From Azovibrio restrictus (lineage in GTDB: Bacteria; Bacteroidota; Bacteroidia; Chitinophagales; Chitinophagaceae): a stretch of 50,015 nt of DNA. The notes beneath the pieces are model-generated. The model was given only the letters and a program-made list of their open reading frames with translations, was not told the origin of the DNA and did not search any database. This document shows, in pieces, positions 42,943 to 49,243 of the stretch (position 1 is the stretch's first letter; the number at the start of each line of letters is the position of its first letter). The DNA is taken from the NCBI GenBank assembly GCA_029255605.1, contig JANLJF010000063.1:1-50015 (forward strand). The letters are read 5' to 3'. The translations under genes and the position numbers were made by a program.

Positions 42943-42973
42943 AAAAAGCTCTCCCGATAAATCAGAAGAGCTT
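42943..42973 (-). terminator. Rho-independent terminator of the SAM riboswitch expression platform
   Basis: On the minus strand AAGCTCT (42973-42967) pairs with AGAGCTT (about 42955-42948), followed by a T run (seen as AAAAAA on the plus strand at 42943-42949). It sits between the aptamer and the start codon at 42838, as expected for transcriptional attenuation. Confidence 0.8.
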
Positions 42974-43018
42974 AGCTATATTAAGGCCATGAGGCCGGTA
43001 TCACTAATTTGCGTCTGA

Positions 43019-43130
43019 CTTATCTGCCCCACATTGCTGTGGGATGGAATTAGCACCAGTTCTCAATGCATTGCACTGAGGAGGTTGCTAAGGTATCATC
43101 GGGCCATAACCCTCCACCTTTCTTGATAAG
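43019..43130 (-). promoter_or_regulatory. SAM-I (S-box) riboswitch
   Basis: Read on the minus strand it has the conserved S-box core: CTTATCAAGAAAGGTGGAGGG, GCCCGATGATACC, GCAACC, then GGTGCTAATTCC and the closing GATAAG. P1 pairs CTTATC (43130-43125) with GATAAG (43024-43019). A TATCTTTG promoter element lies about 22 bases upstream and a terminator lies downstream before the ORF. SAM binding should end transcription of the PLP enzyme and hom genes early. This is a well-known RNA family; here only the exact regulatory target is inferred. Confidence 0.93.
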
Positions 43131-43151
43131 AGATGTTGTAAAGAACTGGTG

Positions 43152-43159
43152 CAAAGATA
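43152..43159 (-). promoter_or_regulatory. Bacteroidota promoter for the SAM-riboswitch transcript (TATCTTTG)
   Basis: Exact TAnnTTTG on the minus strand, with TTTG at 43184-43181 as a -33 element (spacer 21). The transcript would begin just before the S-box P1 stem. Confidence 0.65.
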
Positions 43160-43290
43160 TACGTGCACTTTTCAAACTTCCAAATAATTTTTTTTCGCGC
43201 TACTGAAAAATGGTATGTTAAGCATATACCGCATACCGGTGTAATTCCACATTTTACAGTAACTTCGCACCCCATCCGGCCCATAAAAAA

Positions 43291-44049
43291 ATGGATATAC
43301 CTGAAGGTAAAAAAATTTATTTCGCATCCGATTTTCATCTCGGCATACCCGACAGGTCCACAAGCCTTGCGCGTGAAAAACGAATATGCCAGTGGTTGGA
43401 TAGCATCAGGGCCGATGCACATCAACTATACCTTGTTGGCGATATTTTTGATGCCTGGTTTGAATACAAACGAGTAGTGCCTAAAGGGTACACCCGCTTT
43501 CTGGGAAAGCTGGCAGAGCTGAGCGATACTGGTTTGCAGATAGAAGCCTTTACCGGTAATCACGACTTGTGGATGCGTGGCTATTTTGAAGAAGAACTGA
43601 ACATACCGGTACATCACGAAGCTATTGAACGCACCTTCAACGGTAAGAAATTCCTGATAGCACATGGCGATGGCCTTGGCCCCGGGGACCACGGTTACAA
43701 GCTTTTGAAAACGGTACTGCGAAATAAAGTGTCGCAATGGTTATATCGTCGCATACATCCTGATACCGGTGTAGGCATGGCAGAATGGTTTAGCCAGCTG
43801 GGCCCTAAGCACGGTGTGGAAGATGACCCGTTCCAGGGTCCTGAAAAAGAATGGCTGGTGCAGTTTGCGTTAGAGAAACTGAAACATGAACATATCGATT
43901 ACTTTATATTCGGGCACCGGCATATCGCTATAGAATACCCACTGCCCGGCAATAGCTTGTACGTGAACCTTGGTGACTGGATAAAATTTGATAGCTACGG
44001 CGTTTTTGATGGTAAACAACTTTCATTACAGTATTATAAAGCGAAATAA
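43291..44049 (+). CDS. LpxH-like UDP-2,3-diacylglucosamine hydrolase (calcineurin-type phosphoesterase)
   Basis: Cleaves UDP-2,3-diacylglucosamine to lipid X in lipid A synthesis. The 252-residue metallophosphoesterase product has ASDFHLGIP (metal), YLVGDIFDAWFEY, FTGNHDLWM, FLIAHGDGLGPGD and IFGHRHIAIEYPL, i.e. all five phosphoesterase blocks. It is close to the LpxH group used by Bacteroidota, although an LpxG-like alternative is possible. The context (SixA-like and APH-RapZ genes) gives no extra proof. Start ATG 43291 follows a weak TAACTTCG (1 mismatch). Confidence 0.87.
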   Translation: MDIPEGKKIYFASDFHLGIPDRSTSLAREKRICQWLDSIRADAHQLYLVGDIFDAWFEYKRVVPKGYTRFLGKLAELSDTGLQIEAFTGNHDLWMRGYFEEELNIPVHHEAIERTFNGKKFLIAHGDGLGPGDHGYKLLKTVLRNKVSQWLYRRIHPDTGVGMAEWFSQLGPKHGVEDDPFQGPEKEWLVQFALEKLKHEHIDYFIFGHRHIAIEYPLPGNSLYVNLGDWIKFDSYGVFDGKQLSLQYYKAK

Positions 44050-44057
44050 AACAGTAT

Positions 44058-44558
44058 ATGGAACGTACCCTTGTTATGATAAGGCATGCAAAATCGAGCT
44101 GGGCAAACCCTTTGCAAAGCGATTTTGAACGCCCGCTGAACGATAGGGGAGAGCACGACGCCCCCATGATGGGCGAGCGCCTGAAGCAAAAAGGCATCAT
44201 ACCCGACCTTATCATATCCAGCAAGGCCAAACGTGCCAAACAAACCGCTAAAAAGATAGCGGCTGCCATAGGTTACAATGATGAAAAGATACGCTGGTAC
44301 GAGAGGCTGTATCACTGCATCCCATCCGTGTTTGAAGAAGTGCTGTATGAAGTGGGCGATGATGTGAAGACTGTTTTCATCGTAGCACATAACCCCGGCA
44401 TTACCGATTTTGTAAATGAACTGTCTGATAAATTTAAGATAGATAATATGCCTACTTGCGCTGTAGTAGGCGCACACTTACAGGCCACAGAATGGAATGA
44501 GTTTAACAGCGTTGAAAAGACAGTATTTTTATTTGACTACCCCAAGAATGTAATATGA
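44058..44558 (+). CDS. SixA-like histidine phosphatase
   Basis: A histidine-phosphatase superfamily protein, 166 residues. It begins with the catalytic MIRHAKSSWANP motif (RHAKSSW), then FERPLNDRGEHDAPMMGERL and the second His in FIVAHNPGITDFVNEL. SixA removes phosphate from histidine-containing phosphotransfer proteins; a small-molecule phosphatase role is also possible. It overlaps the APH-RapZ fusion by ATGA (44555-44558), so the two are translationally coupled and probably work together. Start ATG 44058 is 8 bases after the LpxH-like stop. Confidence 0.9.
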   Translation: MERTLVMIRHAKSSWANPLQSDFERPLNDRGEHDAPMMGERLKQKGIIPDLIISSKAKRAKQTAKKIAAAIGYNDEKIRWYERLYHCIPSVFEEVLYEVGDDVKTVFIVAHNPGITDFVNELSDKFKIDNMPTCAVVGAHLQATEWNEFNSVEKTVFLFDYPKNVI

Positions 44559-46027
44559 CCCCGGTAAAACCCACGCAATCGATCAGTACATTAGAAAAAT
44601 TATTTGAAGACCATTTTGGAAAGAAAGCCGAGAGCATAAGCATGTTGCCTGTGTCCGGCTCAGACAGGCGCTATTACCGTATTTCATCGGGCGATACTAC
44701 TGCTATCGGCACCTACAATGCCAATATCCAGGAAAATAATTCCTATTTCTATTTTACCGACCTTTTTCGCAAGCACCAGATACTGGTGCCCGAAATATAT
44801 GCTACAGCCAAAGATCGTAAGCACTACCTGCAGCAAGACCTCGGTGCTACTTCTTTGTTTGATGTGTTGATGAAGGAAGGGCATACCAATGAGGTGCGCC
44901 AGTATTTTCATAAAGCATTGGAACAGCTGGCAAAGCTGCAATGGATAGCCGGCCGCGAAGCCGATTTCTACCAGTGTTTCAGCACTCGTCGCTTTGATGA
45001 AAAAGCCATCATGGCCGATCTGTTATATTTCAAATACTACTTTGCCGACCTGCAAAATATCCAGTATGATAAAGGCCTGCTGTTTGATGAAATGGAACAG
45101 CTGAGTCGTGAGTTGGGCCGCATACAGCCGCAAATGCTGATGTACCGAGACTTTCAGAGCCGTAACATCATGGTGTATAATGGCGAGGTGTACTTTATAG
45201 ATTACCAAGGAGCCATGCAGGGCCCGCCGCAGTACGATATTGCATCCCTGCTATGGCAGGCAAAGGCTAAACTGCCTGATAACTGGAAGGAGGATCTGCT
45301 CAACGGATATATCACCAGCCTGGGCAAGTTGCAAAACAGCCGTGTGGAAGAAGTACACTTCCGTCGCGGATATTTGCAATTTGTATTGCTGCGTTTGCTG
45401 CAAGTGCTGGGTGCTTACGGCTTCCGTGGTTTGCTGCAGCATAAGCCCCATTTCCTCAGCAGTATTGGTCCGGCGCTGAAGAGCCTCGATGGTCTGCTGT
45501 CCAACAATCCGCAGTTGCCTGCATATCAGGAGATACGTAAGTTGCTGGAGCGTATCTCATCGGCAGATATGCAGCAACGATACACACAACCTGCAAAAAG
45601 CGAAATGGTAAAACTACAGGTGAATATCTGCAGCTTCTCATATAAAAACGGTATACCTAAAGACAAGGGCACACATGGTGGTGGCTATGTGTTTGATTGC
45701 CGCGGCTTGCTAAATCCCGGTCGCTATGCGGCGTACAAGCACTTTACAGGGCAGGATGAAGTGGTAAAACAATTCCTGGAGCGGGAAACCCGCATGCCTG
45801 AATTTTTAGCACAGGTATATGGCCTGGTATCACTGAATGTGGATGACTACCTATCGCGCGGTTTTGAAAACCTGAGCGTGGCCTTTGGCTGCACCGGTGG
45901 CCAGCACCGCTCTGTATATGCTGCAGAAGCGTTAGCAGCTTACATCAGGAATAAATACAACATCGAGGTTTCCGTTACCCACCTCAACAAAGAGAAATGG
46001 GTACTGCAACCTGAAGCAAGCGCATAA
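44555..46027 (+). CDS. APH/AmgK-like kinase fused to a RapZ C-terminal domain
   Basis: A 490-residue two-domain protein. The N-terminal ~340 residues form an aminoglycoside-phosphotransferase-type kinase, like the cell-wall sugar kinase AmgK (LPVSGSDRRYYRI, YLQQDLGATSLFDVL, catalytic MYRDFQSRNIMV, FIDYQGAMQGP). The C-terminal domain (about 351-485) has SFSYKNGIPKDKG, YVFDCRGLLNPGR, TGQDEVVKQFLE and the very characteristic FGCTGGQHRSVYAAEALA, matching the RapZ C-terminal GlcN6P-binding domain. The RapZ P-loop half is absent, replaced by the kinase. A role in amino-sugar or peptidoglycan recycling is inferred. Start ATG 44555 overlaps the SixA-like stop by 4 bases. Confidence 0.88.
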   Translation: MTPVKPTQSISTLEKLFEDHFGKKAESISMLPVSGSDRRYYRISSGDTTAIGTYNANIQENNSYFYFTDLFRKHQILVPEIYATAKDRKHYLQQDLGATSLFDVLMKEGHTNEVRQYFHKALEQLAKLQWIAGREADFYQCFSTRRFDEKAIMADLLYFKYYFADLQNIQYDKGLLFDEMEQLSRELGRIQPQMLMYRDFQSRNIMVYNGEVYFIDYQGAMQGPPQYDIASLLWQAKAKLPDNWKEDLLNGYITSLGKLQNSRVEEVHFRRGYLQFVLLRLLQVLGAYGFRGLLQHKPHFLSSIGPALKSLDGLLSNNPQLPAYQEIRKLLERISSADMQQRYTQPAKSEMVKLQVNICSFSYKNGIPKDKGTHGGGYVFDCRGLLNPGRYAAYKHFTGQDEVVKQFLERETRMPEFLAQVYGLVSLNVDDYLSRGFENLSVAFGCTGGQHRSVYAAEALAAYIRNKYNIEVSVTHLNKEKWVLQPEASA

Positions 46028-46056
46028 AAAAATGCCGGCTCAACGCCGGCATTTTT
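46028..46056. terminator. Bidirectional intrinsic terminator (APH-RapZ / clpP)
   Basis: AAAAATGCCGGC (46028-46039), loop TCAAC, GCCGGCATTTTT (46045-46056). It begins just past the APH-RapZ stop and lies 22 bases below the convergent clpP stop. A/T runs on both sides allow use in both directions. Confidence 0.9.
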
Positions 46057-46078
46057 CTTTAATATACCCTTGAAAGGG

Positions 46079-46786
46079 TTATTTGCTATCTGTCTCGTTT
46101 GCTTTGCGTGGGTTGCGTTCCAGCACTTCATCCACCATGCCATATTCTTTCGCTTCTGCAGCAGTCATCCAGTAGTCACGGTCACTGTCTTTTTCCACTT
46201 TGCTGAATTTCTGTCCGGAATGGTTGGCAATGATATCATACAGCTCTTTCTTCAGCTTCGCTATCTCACGTGCAGTGATCTCGATATCACTTGCCTGTCC
46301 TTCTGCACCACCCAATGGCTGGTGTATCATGATGCGGCTGTGCTTCAGTGCCGTACGTTTTCCTTTAGTACCTGCGCACATCAGTACGGCTGCCATGGAG
46401 GCACCGATACCGGTACAAATGGTAGATACATCGGGGTTGATGATCTGCATCGTATCGTAAATACCTAAGCCAGCATATACGCTACCACCCGGGCTGTTGA
46501 TATACATCTGCACATCGCGGTTGCGGTCTGTGCTTTCCAGGAACAGTAATTGCGCTGTTACGATATTAGCCACATAGTCATTGATAGCCTCGCCCAGGAA
46601 GATGATGCGGTCCATCATCAGGCGAGAGAATACGTCCATAGAAGCTACGTTCAGCGGGCGTTCTTCAATGATATATGGAGTAAGTGCCGCAGGCGCTTTA
46701 TACAGGGCAGATGTATAGTTGTGCAGTGTTGCGCTGCTGATACCGTGGTGCTTCACGGCATATTTCTGAAATTCGTTTGGATTCAT
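46079..46786 (-). CDS. clpP: ATP-dependent Clp protease proteolytic subunit ClpP
   Basis: Serine protease core of the ClpXP/ClpAP complex. The 235-residue product has DVQMYINSPGGSVYAGLGIY, nucleophile Ser130 in TGIGASMAAVLMCAG, His155 in RIMIHQPLGG, and an Asp in the DSDRDYWM segment. It has a longer N-terminus (about 35 residues) than E. coli ClpP, common in Bacteroidota. It stands alone: no clpX is next to it in this window. ATG 46786 gives the full-length form; a processed N-terminus is expected. Confidence 0.96.
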   Translation of the reverse strand: MNPNEFQKYAVKHHGISSATLHNYTSALYKAPAALTPYIIEERPLNVASMDVFSRLMMDRIIFLGEAINDYVANIVTAQLLFLESTDRNRDVQMYINSPGGSVYAGLGIYDTMQIINPDVSTICTGIGASMAAVLMCAGTKGKRTALKHSRIMIHQPLGGAEGQASDIEITAREIAKLKKELYDIIANHSGQKFSKVEKDSDRDYWMTAAEAKEYGMVDEVLERNPRKANETDSK

Positions 46787-46958
46787 AAATCGTATTTTTG
46801 AGTCTGCTTAATTGTATGATTTGGTTAAAACAATTTTCAATCCATGTTAAATATAGTGCCATAACGGCATATTAATTACGACAAATAGCCAAATCAGCCG
46901 ATAAGAAATGATTATTTTACATCTTATGACATTTTACAACAATATAAATACTCCATAA

Positions 46959-47351
46959 ATGGCGAAGCTGACACAAGAAGAATTGCTGGATATCTTTCAC
47001 GCGGTGAAGAAAGAAGTGAAACCTTATGAAAAAGGCTCGGTAAAAGCGCGCATTGATATAGAAGGCAAATATGACCTGTGGAGTGAGAAAGCAGTAGAGG
47101 CATTCGGCCGAAAATATCCCGCTATGGCTTTTGCCTCCATTATACTTCAAAGTACTTATGTAGGCTTTTACTTTATGCCCGTATATGGCAGTGAAAAAGT
47201 AAAAGAACAGATACAACCCGAACTGCTCAAAACCTTGAAAGGTAAAGCCTGCTTTCATATCAAAACAACGGATAAAGAATTGATGAAGCAGATAAAAGCC
47301 GCACTGAAAGTGGGCTACGATGGATATAAAAAACAAGGCTGGGTAGAATAA
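46959..47351 (+). CDS. DUF1801-like small cytoplasmic protein
   Basis: 130 residues. The pattern ILQSTYVGFYFMPVYGSEKVK, LLKTLKGKACFHIKTTD and a C-terminal GYKKQGWVE resembles the DUF1801/YdhG fold, whose function is not settled (a possible iron or heme-related small domain). No signal peptide and no membrane helix. The GSCFA gene begins 9 bases after its stop, so they probably share a transcript. The family call is by resemblance and moderate. Confidence 0.75.
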   Translation: MAKLTQEELLDIFHAVKKEVKPYEKGSVKARIDIEGKYDLWSEKAVEAFGRKYPAMAFASIILQSTYVGFYFMPVYGSEKVKEQIQPELLKTLKGKACFHIKTTDKELMKQIKAALKVGYDGYKKQGWVE

Positions 47352-47360
47352 ATTATTGTG

Positions 47361-48335
47361 ATGCAACTGATACTGAACCTGGATATACCGCCGTTGCCGC
47401 GGCCCATTACATATACTGATAAGATATTGCTGATAGGCTCTTGCTTTACCGAGAATATGAGCGAGCGCTTGGTGCAGCACAAATTCAAAACCCTGTCAAA
47501 CCCGCATGGTATCCTGTTCAATCCCTTGAGCGTGGCACACAGCCTGGATAGCTATATAGATAATGTACAGTACCGCAAAGAAGACTTGTTTTACCTGAAC
47601 GAACTGTACAATAGCTGGAATCATCATACACGCTTTTCACATACCAGTGCCGATGCAGCTATAGCGGGCATTAACCAATCGCAGCAGCAGGCGGCCGGTT
47701 TCATTAAGGAAGCCAATTGGATCATCATTACCCTTGGCTCGGCGTTTCAGTATTACCTGGTAGATGGCAATCGCCCGGTAGCCAATAATCACCGCGCGCC
47801 GGCACAGTGGTTTCAAAAAAAGCTATTGACAATAGAAGAGATAACTACAAACCTGCAGAAAACACTGCAACGCTTACATACCATCAACCCATCGGCACAA
47901 GTCCTTTTCACCATCAGCCCTGTGCGCCACATCCGCGATGGTGTGGTAGATAACAATCGCAGCAAAGCGCGCCTGATAGAAGTGGTGCACGCCCTTTGTC
48001 AATCGCACGCGTTTGCTCATTACTTTCCTGCCTACGAGCTTATTATAGATATACTGCGCGATTATCGCTATTATGATATAGATATGGTGCACCCCAACTA
48101 CCTGGCTACCTCTTTTGTATGGGAGCATTTTGTAAAATCGTGCATCAGTGCAGATACGCAAAAGGTTATGAAAGAAGTGCACGATATAGCCATTGCCCGC
48201 GCACATAAAACCCGCTTTCCTGATACGGAAGCACATGCAAAGTTTAAAGCCAGCTACCTGGCTAAAGTTGAGGATATACAACAACGTTACCCATACCTGG
48301 ATATGGACGAGGAAAAGGCCTATTTCTCTGCCTAA
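47361..48335 (+). CDS. GSCFA domain protein
   Basis: 324 residues with the name-giving motif ILLIGSCFTENMSERL near the N-terminus, followed by NPHGILFNPLSVA, IITLGSAFQYYLV, FTISPVRHIRDG and the C-terminal DMVHPNYLATSFVWEHF. This is an SGNH-like hydrolase family found almost only in Bacteroidota; Ser in GSC and the Asp/His near DMVHPN would be the catalytic residues (inference). The substrate is unknown. ATG 47361 is preferred to the GTG 3 bases upstream. The stop interlocks with the small gene on the other strand (CTAA). Confidence 0.93.
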   Translation: MQLILNLDIPPLPRPITYTDKILLIGSCFTENMSERLVQHKFKTLSNPHGILFNPLSVAHSLDSYIDNVQYRKEDLFYLNELYNSWNHHTRFSHTSADAAIAGINQSQQQAAGFIKEANWIIITLGSAFQYYLVDGNRPVANNHRAPAQWFQKKLLTIEEITTNLQKTLQRLHTINPSAQVLFTISPVRHIRDGVVDNNRSKARLIEVVHALCQSHAFAHYFPAYELIIDILRDYRYYDIDMVHPNYLATSFVWEHFVKSCISADTQKVMKEVHDIAIARAHKTRFPDTEAHAKFKASYLAKVEDIQQRYPYLDMDEEKAYFSA

Positions 48336-48478
48336 TACGTAATAGCTTTATTGACTTTTGTTTTCACCTTACGCGCTTTATCTTTCGAAAGCTGTTTAAG
48401 TATCAATGCCTTGTTTTCAATAAGCAAACCGCCAATAATGCCCACAAGGCCATAAGTCAATAACCGGGATGTTTTCAT
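48332..48478 (-). CDS. Small basic protein of 48 residues with one membrane segment
   Basis: Read on the minus strand from ATG 48478, it is MKTSRLLTYGLVGIIGGLLI, then a Lys-rich tail ending KVNKAITY. The N-terminal 20 residues form one hydrophobic, Gly-rich helix, followed by an amphipathic basic helix, a pattern like small YtxH-type membrane proteins. It is flanked by the GSCFA gene (stops interlocked in CTAA) and bactofilin upstream. It could be a real small gene; no homologue was searched. Confidence 0.5.
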   Translation of the reverse strand: MKTSRLLTYGLVGIIGGLLIENKALILKQLSKDKARKVKTKVNKAITY

Positions 48479-48534
48479 ATACTTGTCTGTTTGGCCTATA
48501 GCTTATAAAAGTTTTGCCATGGCAACCACATTGT

Positions 48535-48563
48535 AAAAAGGGAGCCAATCAGCTCCCCTTTTT
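48535..48563 (-). terminator. Intrinsic terminator downstream of bactofilin
   Basis: AAAAAGGGAGC (48535-48545) pairs with GCTCCC(C)TTTTT (48552-48563) around a 6-base loop, with one bulge. Located 17 bases past the bactofilin stop on the minus strand. Confidence 0.8.
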
Positions 48564-48579
48564 ATAAAGAATTTAAATA

Positions 48580-49002
48580 TCAGTTTTCCTGCATTTCATA
48601 GGCCGGTTTCTTATTGCCCGCAGCCTGCGTTGCCTGTTCCGATGTCATTTTACATTGGCCATTGAATACGGAACTGGGGTCTATCTGCAGCTTATCGGTC
48701 TGGATATTGCCGTTGATGCTCGATTTCGATTTCAGGCACAGCATGTCTTTAGCTATCACATTGCCATTTACCGTGCCGAAGATATCGGCATTAGTGGCAT
48801 GCAGGTCGCCTTGTATAATGCCGGTTTCGCCCAGCACCACTCTTGCTTTGCAGTAAACATGGCCTATAATATTGCCATCTATACGCATATCCCCGTTCGA
48901 TTCTATATCACCCGTCAGGGTAGTACCCATTGCTATCATGCTTACAGACCCGGCAGGCCCCTCTGCCCTTGCGCCGTGCTTATCCCTGTTTTTTGTAAAC
49001 AT
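48580..49002 (-). CDS. Bactofilin (polymer-forming cytoskeletal protein)
   Basis: A beta-helical filament-forming protein of 140 residues that organises cell shape or surface machinery. The bactofilin core (about 28-115) shows TLTGDIESNGDMRIDGNIIGHV, then GETGIIQGDLHATNADIFGTVNGNV and SSINGNIQTDKLQIDPSSVFNG: repeated six-residue hydrophobic turns. Both N- and C-terminal tails are short and disordered, as in the family. Start ATG 49002. It lies between a small gene and yidC, suggesting an envelope context. Confidence 0.93.
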   Translation of the reverse strand: MFTKNRDKHGARAEGPAGSVSMIAMGTTLTGDIESNGDMRIDGNIIGHVYCKARVVLGETGIIQGDLHATNADIFGTVNGNVIAKDMLCLKSKSSINGNIQTDKLQIDPSSVFNGQCKMTSEQATQAAGNKKPAYEMQEN

Positions 49003-49048
49003 AAGGTTACTTTTAAATGAATGAAAAAATGGTATAATCCTTATACGA

Positions 49049-49159
49049 ATGCCGCAAATTAGGGTTATTATAGCATGTGTGATAACGGTTGTTTTTTACT
49101 TGTCCGTTACCATTTTCATTATCAAGGATTTAGGCTCTCCTTTTAGCGAGATAGGATAA
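49049..49159 (+). CDS. Possible 36-residue single-span membrane protein
   Basis: An ATG-started frame reads MPQIRVIIACVITVVFYLSV and then TIFIIKDLGSPFSEIG. Residues 5-26 are a clean hydrophobic helix with a short polar tail. It lies in the 240-base gap between divergent bactofilin and yidC. I found no ribosome-binding site or TAnnTTTG element, and short frames like this occur by chance, so it is only tentative. Confidence 0.3.
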   Translation: MPQIRVIIACVITVVFYLSVTIFIIKDLGSPFSEIG

Positions 49160-49216
49160 ATATATAAATTAATTGTTTATAATCCCTGTTTTTTCTATGC
49201 TTCTCGTTCTATTTCC

Positions 49217-49224
49217 TACCTTTG
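49217..49224 (+). promoter_or_regulatory. Bacteroidota -7 element (TACCTTTG) for yidC
   Basis: Exact TAnnTTTG, 19 bases before ATG 49244. Confidence 0.55.
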
Positions 49225-49243
49225 CCGCTCATTTTTCCCATTC

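Noticed and set aside
46787-46958. 172-base gap before the DUF1801-like gene
   Set aside because: Only a 19-codon frame and no clear promoter match; nothing supportable was seen.
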